Assembly: GCF_004402705.1 (NCBI RefSeq) | Contig: NZ_SOFM01000045.1 | Location: forward strand, 1-64,000 | DNA: 64,000 bases | Source: Cryobacterium mannosilyticum | GTDB taxonomy: Bacteria > Actinomycetota > Actinomycetes > Actinomycetales > Microbacteriaceae | Direction: 5' to 3' | Shown: positions 8,398-16,812 of the stretch, piece after piece | How positions within the stretch are numbered: the stretch's first letter is position 1 | Layout: each line of letters begins with the position of its first letter | The notes under the pieces: generated by a model | Seen by the model: only the letters and a program-made list of their open reading frames with translations | Databases searched by the model: none | What the model was told of the DNA's origin: nothing | Program-made: the position numbers and the translations under genes

Positions 8398-8403
8398 TAT
8401 GAT
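8398..8403 (+). promoter_or_regulatory. Probable -10 box of lemA (TATGAT)
   Basis: TATGAT lies 68 bases before the lemA ATG. A strong Shine-Dalgarno sequence, AAGGAGA, sits at 8458-8464. No convincing -35 box is visible. Confidence 0.4.
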
Positions 8404-8471
8404 GGGCGTGCATCGCAAGTCACGGTGCCCCGGGCCTCTGCCCGCCCCGCTTATCTCAAGGAGACGCTGCC

Positions 8472-9038
8472 ATGGAATGGCTCATCCCGGTCCTCATCGT
8501 TGTTGCCCTCGTCGCCATCATCGGGATCTACCTCTGGGCCACCTATAACTCCCTCGTCACCCTCAAGGTGCGGGTGGACGAGGCGTGGAGCGACATCACC
8601 GTGCAGCTGAAGCGGCGGGCCGACCTCATCCCCAACCTGATCGAAACGGTCAAGGGCTACGCCGCGCACGAGAAGGCGGTCTTCGAGAACGTCACGAGGG
8701 CTCGCGCCGAGACGCTGAGCGCCCAGGGGCCGGCCGACGCGGCCGCCGCCGAGAACCACATGCAGACCGCGCTGAAGAGCATCTTCGCCGTCGCCGAGGC
8801 CTACCCGCAACTGCAGGCGAGCCAGAACTACCTGCAGCTCCAGGCCGAACTTGTCGACACCGAGGACAAGATCCAGGCGTCACGCCGGTTCTACAACGGC
8901 GGGGTTCGCGAACTCAACACGAAGATCCAGGTCTTCCCCAACAACCTCATCGCCAAGAACCTCGGCTTCACCCAGCGTGACTTCTTCGAGGTGTCCGACT
9001 CCGCCGCCATCGCGGAGCCGCCTCGCGTGCAGTTCTAA
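8472..9038 (+). CDS. lemA: LemA family protein
   Basis: 188 residues. One N-terminal membrane anchor (WLIPVLIVVALVAIIGIYLWA) is followed by the helical LemA domain with its hallmark stretch VDEAWSDITVQLKRRADLIPN and, later, LQAELVDTEDKIQASRRFYN. The family is a membrane-anchored helical bundle of poorly known role that often sits beside the HtpX protease, as here (12 bases apart). A strong AAGGAGA fixes the start. The two probably form one unit acting in membrane-protein quality control; that part is inference. Confidence 0.9.
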   Translation: MEWLIPVLIVVALVAIIGIYLWATYNSLVTLKVRVDEAWSDITVQLKRRADLIPNLIETVKGYAAHEKAVFENVTRARAETLSAQGPADAAAAENHMQTALKSIFAVAEAYPQLQASQNYLQLQAELVDTEDKIQASRRFYNGGVRELNTKIQVFPNNLIAKNLGFTQRDFFEVSDSAAIAEPPRVQF

Positions 9039-9050
9039 CGGCGGGCGTCG

Positions 9051-9938
9051 ATGTACAGCGCCATCGCGCGCAATAAGCGCAACACGGTCTTCATCATCAT
9101 CCTGTTCCTGGCACTCATCGCCGGGCTCGGCTGGATCGCGAACGCGGTCTACAGCCCCCCGGGCAGCTACGGCATCCTGATCCTCACCCTCGTCGTGGCG
9201 AGCGGGTACGCCCTGGTGCAGTACTACCTGGCGGGGCGCCAGGCCGTGGCGATGAGCGGCGGCATCCGCGTCAACAGCAAGGCGGAGCATCCGCGGCTCT
9301 GGAACATCGTCGAGAACCTGTCGATCACCACGGGCACCCCGATGCCCGAGATCTACGTGATCAGCGACCCGGCGCCGAACGCGTTCGCGACCGGCCGCGA
9401 CCCGCAGCATGCGATCGTCGCGGCGACGACCGGGCTGCTGGAGATCATGGACGACTCCGAGTTCGAGGGCGTGATGGCGCACGAACTCGGCCACGTGCGC
9501 AACTACGACATCCGGCTGTCGATGGTGGTCTTCGGACTCGTCGTCGCCGTCGGCTTCATCTCGGACATGTTCCTGCGGATGGCGTTCTTCGGCCGCAACA
9601 ACAACAACAACGGCAACCCGATCGTCATGGTGTTCGGGCTGGTCGCGATCATCGTGGCGCCGCTCGTGGCGAGCATGGTGCAGCTGGCCGTGTCCCGGCA
9701 GCGCGAATACCTCGCGGATGCGACCAGCGCGCTGACCACCCGGCACCCCGACGCCCTCGCGAGCGCGCTGGCCAAGCTGGAGACGTACGGGCGCCCGATG
9801 CGAAAGCAGAACTCCTCGATGGCGCACCTGTGGATCGCCAACCCGCTGAAGCCCGGCATGATGGCGAAGCTGTTCAGCACCCACCCGCCGATCGACGACC
9901 GGATCGAACGACTGCACACCATGGGCCGCAAGTTCTGA
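9051..9938 (+). CDS. htpX: Membrane zinc metalloprotease HtpX (M48 family)
   Basis: 295 residues. Two N-terminal TM helices are followed by a cytoplasmic M48 domain with the zinc motif HELGH (H144, E145, H148) and the third ligand Glu in REYLADA after a second pair of TM segments. It ends with HPPIDDRIERL, the usual end of the family. HtpX cleaves misfolded membrane proteins. A short Asn/Gly run in the loop after TM3 (RNNNNNGN) is unusual but harmless. Downstream of lemA by 12 bases, so very likely the same transcript. Confidence 0.92.
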   Translation: MYSAIARNKRNTVFIIILFLALIAGLGWIANAVYSPPGSYGILILTLVVASGYALVQYYLAGRQAVAMSGGIRVNSKAEHPRLWNIVENLSITTGTPMPEIYVISDPAPNAFATGRDPQHAIVAATTGLLEIMDDSEFEGVMAHELGHVRNYDIRLSMVVFGLVVAVGFISDMFLRMAFFGRNNNNNGNPIVMVFGLVAIIVAPLVASMVQLAVSRQREYLADATSALTTRHPDALASALAKLETYGRPMRKQNSSMAHLWIANPLKPGMMAKLFSTHPPIDDRIERLHTMGRKF

Positions 9939-9960
9939 TCGCCCGGACCTGATCTCGGCA

Positions 9961-9984
9961 GGCTCGATCACCGGTGGTCGAGCC
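9961..9984. repeat. Palindrome of the GGCTCGAxCACC/GGTGGTCGAGCC type between convergent genes
   Basis: Two 12-base arms with 11 matches and no loop, between the ends of htpX and the AlkX-like gene. The same motif recurs at 18054-18083, also between convergent genes. It probably acts as a bidirectional terminator or a short dispersed repeat. Confidence 0.6.
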
Positions 9985-10022
9985 CGTCGAGACCGCGCCG
10001 AGTCGGGTCACGTCAGGTCAGA

Positions 10023-11228
10023 TCAGTTCAACTCCGCGGCCAGGCCGGCGGCGAGGGTGCCGCGCTGGGCCACCGCGATCTCGTCCAACCCTTGCCAGGC
10101 GGCGGTCTCCCGCAGCACGGCGGCGAGGCGTCCGGCGGTGTCGGCCGGGGCATCCGGCTCGGCCCACGCGGCCTGCACCCGCAGCACCCCCGACTGGCGG
10201 TCGTTCTTCAGGTCCACCCGGCCGACGATCGTGTCGCCGAGCAGCACCGGCAGCACGTAGTAGCCGAACACGCGCCGGGGCTGCGGAGTGTAGATCTCGA
10301 TCCGGTAGTGGAAGTCGAACAGGCGCAGCGCCCGCGCCCGTTCCCAGACGACGGGGTCGAACGGGGAGAGCACCGCGGCGGCGTCCACCCGGCGGGGGAG
10401 TCTGGCGTCCCGGTGGAGCCAGGCCGCTCCGGCAGTGCCGCCCCTGCCCCAGCCGGCGACCTCCACCGGGATCAGCTCCCCGGCATCCTCGAGCTCGCGG
10501 ATGGCCGCCGCCGCCGGCGTCGACTTCAACCGGAAGTAGTCCGCGAAGTCCTTCGCCGTGCCGATGCCGTGGGCGCGCGCGGACCGGCTGATCAGCTCCC
10601 GGTGGGCATCGCCCTTATTGACCTGCCGACCGAGCAACTCCGTGGGGAACACCTGCTCCGGCAGCCCGTAGACCCGTTCGAAGCGCTGCCGTCCGGCGCT
10701 GACCACATCGCCCCAGCGGAAGAGCACTTCCAGCCCGGTCTTCACATCGGACCAGCCCCACCAGGGGCCGCTGCGCTTGTTCGCGTCGTGCTCGATCGCA
10801 CTGGCCGGCAACGGACCCTTCTCGGCCAGCTCGGCGAGCAGCCAGTCCAGCATCGGCCGGTTGCCGGCGGCCCAGCTGTCGGGCGTGCCGGCGGCCAGGT
10901 CACGGTAGTGCTGCATCCGCCAGCCGAACAGCGGCCAGGTGTCCAGCGGCAGGAACGACGCCTCGTGCGCCCAGTACTCGGTGAACCGTGCCTCACGACC
11001 GCTGGTCAGCCGGTCGAGCTGCGCCTTGTCGTAGCCGCCGAGACGACTGAACGCCGGCAGGTAGTGGCTGCGCTCGAAGACGTTCACCGAGTCGATCTGC
11101 AGCAGCTCGATCCGGTTCACGAGGGCATCCAGCTGACGGATGCCGGGCAGCGCCGCGGACCGGCGGCCGAAACCCTGGGCGGCCAGCGCGACGCGGCGAG
11201 CGAGCGCGGGGGAGACTGACTGGACCAT
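10023..11228 (-). CDS. Winged-helix DNA glycosylase, AlkX (YcaQ)-like
   Basis: 401 residues of the HTH_42 family, which includes Streptomyces AlkZ and E. coli YcaQ/AlkX; these open alkylated bases or interstrand DNA crosslinks. The catalytic segment reads ELLQIDSVNVFERSHYLP. The Gln-Ile-Asp (residues 44-46) matches the Q-aliphatic-D motif of AlkX rather than the Q-x-Q of AlkZ. Three predicted winged-helix modules and the LSPFDPVVWER stretch at about 293 agree with the family. The gene stands alone, convergent to htpX. A role in crosslink repair is inferred from the family. Confidence 0.8.
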   Translation of the reverse strand: MVQSVSPALARRVALAAQGFGRRSAALPGIRQLDALVNRIELLQIDSVNVFERSHYLPAFSRLGGYDKAQLDRLTSGREARFTEYWAHEASFLPLDTWPLFGWRMQHYRDLAAGTPDSWAAGNRPMLDWLLAELAEKGPLPASAIEHDANKRSGPWWGWSDVKTGLEVLFRWGDVVSAGRQRFERVYGLPEQVFPTELLGRQVNKGDAHRELISRSARAHGIGTAKDFADYFRLKSTPAAAAIRELEDAGELIPVEVAGWGRGGTAGAAWLHRDARLPRRVDAAAVLSPFDPVVWERARALRLFDFHYRIEIYTPQPRRVFGYYVLPVLLGDTIVGRVDLKNDRQSGVLRVQAAWAEPDAPADTAGRLAAVLRETAAWQGLDEIAVAQRGTLAAGLAAELN

Positions 11229-11274
11229 CAGATCGACCCTACTGCCCGGCTCCCTTTCTGTCGTCCACGACGTT

Positions 11275-11347
11275 CGGGATGGAGATTCTCGCGGCGCGCC
11301 GGCTGCGGCGCCGCGGATCGCGGCGCGTCGCGAAAAACTCCATCCCG
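11275..11347. repeat. 73-bp imperfect palindrome
   Basis: Arms 11275-11293 (CGGGATGGAG...) and 11329-11347 (...CTCCATCCCG) match at 17 of 19 positions, with further GC-rich pairing inside. It lies in a 300-base gap (11229-11528) between divergently transcribed genes. It is therefore not a simple terminator, and could be a mobile miniature repeat or a protein-binding hairpin. I see nothing else in the gap apart from the ribosome site of the next gene. Confidence 0.6.
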
Positions 11348-11528
11348 GTGCGTCTGGCCGGCACCGAGCGGCCGGCGCGGCATCCGTCGCCCAGCATTCA
11401 CGTGCCGTTCAGGCGGGTGCCGCACGTCGGTCGACCGCGCCTCCTAGTCTCGCGATGACCAGCAACCCGGCACACAACTGCGCGCGCCCATCCGCGTGCG
11501 GCCCGTCGCTGGTCCGACGGAGGACAAC

Positions 11529-12659
11529 TTGATCACCACACGCACCCTGGTCGCGTCCCTGGCCGCCACGGCCATACTCGCGATCGGCCTCACCGGATGC
11601 TCCGGCGCCCAAGCGAGCGGCACCGGCACGACCGACGCCGCCACGGCCACCAGCCTGAGCGCCTTCGGCGACCTGCCTGCCCTCGAAACCGCCGCCAAGG
11701 CGGAGGGCAGCCTCAACGTCATCGCGTTGCCGCGTGACTGGGCCAACTACGGCGCCGTGCTCGACGCGTTCACCAAGAAGTACCCCGAGATCACGATCAA
11801 CGAGGCCTCGCCGGACGGCTCGAGCGCCGAGGAGATCCAGGCCGCCGACACCCTCAAGGGCCAGGACACCGCCCCCGACGTCTTCGACCTGGGCCTGGCC
11901 GTCGCCCTTTCCAGCACCGACCGCTTCGCGCCGTACCAGGTGGCCACCTGGGCCGACATCCCCGACGCCCTCAAGGAGGCGAGCGGACTCTACACCGGCG
12001 ACTACGGCGGATACCTGGCCGTGGGCTACGACCCCGACGCCGTTCCTGCGCCGAAGAAGCTCGGCGACCTGCTCGGCGCCGCGTACAAGGGCAAGGTCGC
12101 CATCAACGGCGATCCGACCCAGGCCGGGGCCGCATTCGCCGCCGTCGGCATGGCAAGCGTGCAGAACGGGGGCACGGTCGATGACTTCCAGCCCGGCGTC
12201 GACTTCTTCAGCAAGCTGAACGCGGCCGGCAACTTCGTCAAGATCGACCCGACCCCGGCCACCATCGCCTCGGGCGAGACCCCCGTCGTACTCGACTGGG
12301 ATTACCTCAACGTGGGCTACGGAAAGAAGCTCGACGGCCAGCGCAACTGGAAGGTCGTCGTCTTCAGCGGCACCGGCTACGCCGGCTACTACAACCAGGC
12401 CGTGAGCAAGGATGCCCCGCACCCGGCCGCCGCCCGGCTGTGGCAGGAGTTCCTCTACAGCGACGAGGGCCAGAACCTGTGGCTCGGCGGCGGGGCACGT
12501 CCCGTCCGCGCCGAGGCGATGACCGCCGCGGGCACCATCGACGCGAAACTGCTCGGCGCCCTCCCCGAGGCCCCCGCCGAGACCGTGGTGCCGACCAAGG
12601 AGCAGAGCGCCGCCGGCGCCGCCCTGCTCGGAACGAAGTGGGCCGCTGCTGTCCAGTAG
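11529..12659 (+). CDS. ABC transporter solute-binding lipoprotein (polyamine/iron/phosphonate type)
   Basis: 376 residues from a TTG at 11529. That start is chosen because GGAGGAC lies just upstream and it gives a classical lipoprotein signal (TRTLVASLAATAILAIGLTGC, lipobox L-T-G-C). The mature part has the two-lobe extracellular solute-binding pattern starting LETAAKAEGSLNVIALP, similar to the type that feeds PotBC, iron(III) or 2-aminoethylphosphonate permeases. It is first in a four-gene importer operon. The substrate cannot be fixed from sequence. Confidence 0.85.
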   Translation: MITTRTLVASLAATAILAIGLTGCSGAQASGTGTTDAATATSLSAFGDLPALETAAKAEGSLNVIALPRDWANYGAVLDAFTKKYPEITINEASPDGSSAEEIQAADTLKGQDTAPDVFDLGLAVALSSTDRFAPYQVATWADIPDALKEASGLYTGDYGGYLAVGYDPDAVPAPKKLGDLLGAAYKGKVAINGDPTQAGAAFAAVGMASVQNGGTVDDFQPGVDFFSKLNAAGNFVKIDPTPATIASGETPVVLDWDYLNVGYGKKLDGQRNWKVVVFSGTGYAGYYNQAVSKDAPHPAAARLWQEFLYSDEGQNLWLGGGARPVRAEAMTAAGTIDAKLLGALPEAPAETVVPTKEQSAAGAALLGTKWAAAVQ

Positions 12660-12708
12660 CCTCCGCAAAACGGCAGCGGCCTTCGGGCTGCTGCCGTTCG
12701 CGGTTTAT

Positions 12709-13509
12709 GTGCTCCTCTTCCTCGTCGTGCCGACCCTGATCGCCGTCGGCACCGGGTTCTTCGACACGTCCGGCGCGTTCACCCTCGACACGGTGGCCGC
12801 CCTCGGCAACCCGGTGGTGCTGGGTGCCTTCGGCAACTCGTTCGCGCTCTCCGCCCTGACCTCGGTGATCGGCGCCCTCGTCGGCGCGATCGCCTGCTAC
12901 GGCCTGCTCGGCGCCCGGCCCGACGGCGCGCTCCGCGCCGTGGTCGATTCGCTCAGCGGCGTGCTCGCCCAGTTCGGCGGGGTCATGCTCGCCTTCGCGT
13001 TCGTGGCGACCATCGGCATCCAGGGCATGGTCACGCTCTTCCTGCGCGACACCTTCGGTGTGGACATCTTCGCCGACGGCGTCTGGCTCTACGAGCTGCC
13101 CGGGCTGGTGCTGCCCTACCTCTACTTCCAGGTGCCGTTGATGATCATCACCTTCATGCCCGCCCTCCAGGCGCTGAAACCGACCTGGGCCGAAGCCAAC
13201 GCGACCCTCGGCGGCAGCCGCGCCACCTACTGGCTGCGGATCGCCGGCCCCGTGCTCGCTCCCTCCTTCCTCGGCAGCCTGCTGCTGCTCTTCGCCAACG
13301 CGTTCTCCTCTTACGCGACGGCCGCGGCGCTGACCAGCCAGGGATCCCAGATCGTGCCGTTGCAGATCCGATCCGCGCTCACCAGCGAGACCCTGCTCGG
13401 CCGGGAGAACCTGGCCGGGGCGCTGGCGCTCGGGATGATCCTGGTGATGGTGGTGGTGATGGCCGGCTACTCCGCCCTGCAGGCCAGGGCCGCCCGGTGG
13501 CAGCGATGA
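12709..13509 (+). CDS. ABC importer permease 1
   Basis: At least 266 residues, six TM helices, with the permease EAA-type loop around ALKPTWAEANATLGGSRATYWLRI. The start is uncertain. GTG 12709 would cut into the first helix, while the frame stays open upstream (FGLLPFAVYVLLFLVVP) to a region overlapping the end of the binding protein, where only CTG codons (12646, 12649) are available after a GGAACGAAG. A non-standard start, or coupling to the upstream stop, is likely. The stop overlaps the next gene by ATGA. Confidence 0.8.
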   Translation: MLLFLVVPTLIAVGTGFFDTSGAFTLDTVAALGNPVVLGAFGNSFALSALTSVIGALVGAIACYGLLGARPDGALRAVVDSLSGVLAQFGGVMLAFAFVATIGIQGMVTLFLRDTFGVDIFADGVWLYELPGLVLPYLYFQVPLMIITFMPALQALKPTWAEANATLGGSRATYWLRIAGPVLAPSFLGSLLLLFANAFSSYATAAALTSQGSQIVPLQIRSALTSETLLGRENLAGALALGMILVMVVVMAGYSALQARAARWQR

Positions 13510-14417
13510 CCGTCGTCCGGGAGGCCGGTGCAACCGGTCACGGCACCCGGGGCGTCAGCCGGCGCGGCGCCCGGCCGGGACCGGTCGCTCGGGGCGGCGT
13601 CGCCCACGCTCCTTCGCGCGCCGTACGGGCGCTTCTCCTGGGCGGGATCGGCCTGTTCTTCCTCATCCCCGTCGTGGCCATGGTCGAGTTCACCCTGCGC
13701 AAGGGTCTCGGCGGCGGGCACGACGCCTCCCGCTGGATCGCCCTGGCCCAGGGCGGCCTGACCGGGCAGTACCGGCAGGTGCTCGTCGCCCTCGGCAACT
13801 CGGTCGGCCTGGCCGTGGGAACCGTGCTGATCGTGCTCCTGCTGCTCGTGCCCACCCTGCTGCTGGTGCACATCCGTTTTCCCCGGCTGCGACGGGTGAT
13901 GGAGTTCGTCTGCATCCTGCCGATCAGCATCCCGGCGATCGTGCTCGTCGTCGGCCTCGCCCCGGTCTACTCGCTGCTCTCTCGGCTCGCCGGCAGCGGC
14001 GTCTGGACGCTCGCATTCGCCTACGGCATCACCGTGCTGCCCTACGCCTACCGGGCGATCCAGGCCAACCTGGACGGTGTCGACGTGCGCACCCTCAGCG
14101 AGGCGGCCCGCACCCTCGGCGCCGGCTGGGGGAGCGTGCTGTTCCGGGTCCTCGTGCCCAACCTCCGCCGCGGCATCCTGGCCGGGGCGTTCATCGCCGT
14201 CGCCGTGGTGCTCGGCGAGTTCACCATCGCCTCCCTGCTGAGCCGGGTGAACCTGCAGACCGCGCTCGTCGTGGTCAGCAAGGCCGACCCGTACACGGCC
14301 GTGATCTTCTCCCTGCTCGCCCTGACCTTCGCGTTCCTGCTCCTGCTCCTCATCGGCCGCCTCGGCGCCGAACGCACCCGCCCGCGACGACGACGCCCCA
14401 TCGGAGGCCGGCCATGA
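13506..14417 (+). CDS. ABC importer permease 2
   Basis: 303 residues from the ATG at 13506, which overlaps the previous stop (ATGA); a GTG three codons earlier is possible. A basic, Gly/Arg-rich N-terminal tail of about 45 residues precedes six TM helices. The EAA loop reads LSEAARTLGAGWGSVLFRVLVPNLRR at about 197-222. It forms the heterodimeric channel with permease 1. The stop overlaps the ATPase start by four bases. Confidence 0.87.
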   Translation: MTVVREAGATGHGTRGVSRRGARPGPVARGGVAHAPSRAVRALLLGGIGLFFLIPVVAMVEFTLRKGLGGGHDASRWIALAQGGLTGQYRQVLVALGNSVGLAVGTVLIVLLLLVPTLLLVHIRFPRLRRVMEFVCILPISIPAIVLVVGLAPVYSLLSRLAGSGVWTLAFAYGITVLPYAYRAIQANLDGVDVRTLSEAARTLGAGWGSVLFRVLVPNLRRGILAGAFIAVAVVLGEFTIASLLSRVNLQTALVVVSKADPYTAVIFSLLALTFAFLLLLLIGRLGAERTRPRRRRPIGGRP

Positions 14418-15535
14418 CCCGGAACACCATCAGCACCGCCAGCACCGGCAACACCCCGAAGCCCCCGAACGCCACGGCGGCCGGCCCGGCCGGGCGGCGC
14501 GGAGCGGTGGTCGAGTTCTCCGGGGTGTCCAAGCACTTCGGCGGCCATCGGGCGCTGAACGGATTCGACCTCACCCTGCACGCCGGTGAGTTCGTCGCCC
14601 TGCTCGGCCCGAGCGGCAGCGGCAAGACGACGGCCCTGCGGGCACTCGCCGGCCTCGAGTCGACGGATGCCGGCACCATCCTGATCGACGGGGTCGACGT
14701 GTCCACGCTGCCGACGAGCCGGCGCGACATGGGCATGGTCTTCCAGGCGTACTCGCTCTTCCCGCACCTGAGCGCGGGGGAGAACGTCGAATTCGGCCTC
14801 CGGATGCGCGGGGTCGCCGCCGCGGCCCGTCGCAGCCGGGCGAGGGAGGCCCTCGCCCTCGTCGGACTCGACGACCACTACGACCGGTTCTCGCACCAGC
14901 TCTCCGGCGGCCAGCAGCAACGCGTCGCGCTGGCCCGCGCCCTGGTCACCGAACCGAGGGTGCTCCTCCTCGACGAGCCGCTCTCCGCGCTCGACGCCAA
15001 GGTGCGGGTGACCCTGCGCGAGGAGATCCGGCGGATCCAGACCGAGCTGGGCATCACCACCCTGTTCGTCACGCACGACCAGGACGAGGCGCTCGCCGTC
15101 GCCGACCGGGTCGCGGTCATGCGCGACGGCGGGATCGAGCAGGTGGGCACGCCGGAGGACCTGTACTCCCGGCCGGCGTCGCCGTTCATCGCCGACTTCG
15201 TCGGCCTGAGCAACCAGCTGGCCGGGGTCGTGCGCCACGGTTTCGCGGAGCTGTACGGCACGAAACTGCCGCTCGTCGACCCGTCGCAGGCCGACGGCGA
15301 CGTGCTGGCCCTGGTGCGGCCGGAAGACCTCGAATTCTCCGGCGACGGGCTGGCCGGCGTCGTTGTCGCGTCCAGTTTCCACGGTTCGCTCCGCCGCACC
15401 CGGGTGCGGCTCGCCGACGGCGCCGAGGTGTCGGTGCAGCACATCGTGCGGGTGCAGCCCGTTCCCGGCGACAGCGTGCGGCTGCGCTTCTGCGGCGCCC
15501 CGGTCTCGGTCGAGGCGGTCGCGGTTTCCCGGTAG
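14414..15535 (+). CDS. ABC importer ATPase (PotA-like, with TOBE domain)
   Basis: 373 residues. After a low-complexity Thr/Pro/Ala N-terminal extension of about 32 residues comes the ATPase: Walker A GPSGSGKTT, Q-loop MVFQAYSLFPHLS, signature LSGGQQQR, Walker B LLLDEPLSALD, H-loop VTHDQDEA. A C-terminal TOBE-type regulatory domain (about 290-370) contains LVRPEDLEF. This architecture belongs to the importer group for polyamines, iron, phosphonates and sulfate. Last gene of the operon 11529-15535. Confidence 0.9.
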   Translation: MTRNTISTASTGNTPKPPNATAAGPAGRRGAVVEFSGVSKHFGGHRALNGFDLTLHAGEFVALLGPSGSGKTTALRALAGLESTDAGTILIDGVDVSTLPTSRRDMGMVFQAYSLFPHLSAGENVEFGLRMRGVAAAARRSRAREALALVGLDDHYDRFSHQLSGGQQQRVALARALVTEPRVLLLDEPLSALDAKVRVTLREEIRRIQTELGITTLFVTHDQDEALAVADRVAVMRDGGIEQVGTPEDLYSRPASPFIADFVGLSNQLAGVVRHGFAELYGTKLPLVDPSQADGDVLALVRPEDLEFSGDGLAGVVVASSFHGSLRRTRVRLADGAEVSVQHIVRVQPVPGDSVRLRFCGAPVSVEAVAVSR

Positions 15536-15567
15536 CGGGCATGCACGGCGGCGAATGCGGGATTGCC

Positions 15568-15573
15568 TAGAAT
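15568..15573 (+). promoter_or_regulatory. -10 box TAGAAT, leaderless-type promoter
   Basis: TAGAAT ends six bases before the GTG at 15580, which would place the transcription start at the initiation codon. There is no Shine-Dalgarno sequence. Confidence 0.5.
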
Positions 15574-15579
15574 GATCCG

Positions 15580-16812
15580 GTGACTGAATCCACGGGAAAG
15601 CCAGGCTGGGGCGCACTGCTGAGCGGGCGCAAACGGCGCGCCCTGGCACCGATCCCGAACGGTGTCGACGAGAACATCCCCGCCGGCATCCGCCTGGCCG
15701 GCGCGTGGTCGTGGCGGCTGGTCGCCATCGGTGCGGCGATCGCCGTCTTCCTCTTCATCGTGGTGCAGCTGCGGCTCATCGTCATCCCGCTGCTCGTCGC
15801 CGTGCTGGTGTCCTCCCTTCTCGTTCCGCTGGTCGCGTTCCTCGTGCGGCACAAGTGGCCGAAGGGCATCGCCGTCGCGCTCTCCCTGCTCGGCACCCTT
15901 GCCGTGCTCGGCGGCCTGATCACCCTGGCCGCCACCCAGATCGCGGACGGCACGACCGGCCTGAGCACCCGGCTCGCCGCCTCCTACGCCGGGCTGAAGG
16001 ACTTCCTGCTCGCCTCGCCGTTGCACCTGACCGAACCGCAGATCAACGACTACCTGCAGCAGGCGTGGACGGCGATCCAGGCCGACAGCCAGGTCTTCGT
16101 CAGCGGGGCGCTGTCGGTGGGATCCTCGCTCGGCCACCTGCTGACCGGGCTGCTCCTCACCCTGTTCAGCCTCCTGTTCATCCTCATCGACGGGGCCGGA
16201 ATCTGGGCCTGGATCGTGCGGATCTTCCCGCGTCGCGCCCGTGCCGCCGTCGCCGGGGCCGGCGCGGCCGGCTGGGAGACGCTGGGCAACTTCGCCAAGG
16301 TGCAGATCCTCGTCGCCTCGATCGACGCCGTCGGCATCGGCGTCGGGGCCGCGCTGCTCGGGGTGCCGCTCGCGGTGCCGATCGGCGTGCTCGTCTTCCT
16401 CGGCTCGTTCATCCCGATCGTCGGCGCCGTCGCGACCGGCGCGGTGGCCGTGGTCATCGCCCTGCTCTTCAACTCCTGGCCGATCGCGCTGGCCATGCTC
16501 GGCGTCGTGCTGCTCGTGCAGCAGATCGAAGGCCACGTGCTCCAGCCGCTGATCATGGGCACGGCCGTCAAGGTGCACCCGCTCGGCGTGGTGCTCGTCG
16601 TCGCGGCAGGATCGCTGCTCGCCGGCATCCCGGGCGCCCTGTTCGCCGTGCCGATCGCGGCCGTGCTCAACGTCATGATCAACTTCATCCACCGCGGCAC
16701 CTGGCGGGCCGTGCCCGCGGACACGGCACCCGCCATCAGTTCCCCGCTCTGGCAGACCGTGCCGCAAAGCCGCCCCGGCTTCCGTCCGAACGAGAGTGCC
16801 GCCCATGAGTAA
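15580..16812 (+). CDS. AI-2E family transporter (YdiK/TqsA-like permease)
   Basis: 410 residues with about eight hydrophobic segments. The conserved family blocks are visible: FLGSFIPIVGAVATGAVAVVIAL at about 269-291 and QQIEGHVLQPLIMGTAVKVHPLGVV at about 310-334. The family was named for autoinducer-2 export, but many members move ions or other solutes, so the substrate is open. The GTG start follows a close -10 box, suggesting a leaderless mRNA. Its end overlaps the start of ilvA. Confidence 0.85.
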   Translation: MTESTGKPGWGALLSGRKRRALAPIPNGVDENIPAGIRLAGAWSWRLVAIGAAIAVFLFIVVQLRLIVIPLLVAVLVSSLLVPLVAFLVRHKWPKGIAVALSLLGTLAVLGGLITLAATQIADGTTGLSTRLAASYAGLKDFLLASPLHLTEPQINDYLQQAWTAIQADSQVFVSGALSVGSSLGHLLTGLLLTLFSLLFILIDGAGIWAWIVRIFPRRARAAVAGAGAAGWETLGNFAKVQILVASIDAVGIGVGAALLGVPLAVPIGVLVFLGSFIPIVGAVATGAVAVVIALLFNSWPIALAMLGVVLLVQQIEGHVLQPLIMGTAVKVHPLGVVLVVAAGSLLAGIPGALFAVPIAAVLNVMINFIHRGTWRAVPADTAPAISSPLWQTVPQSRPGFRPNESAAHE

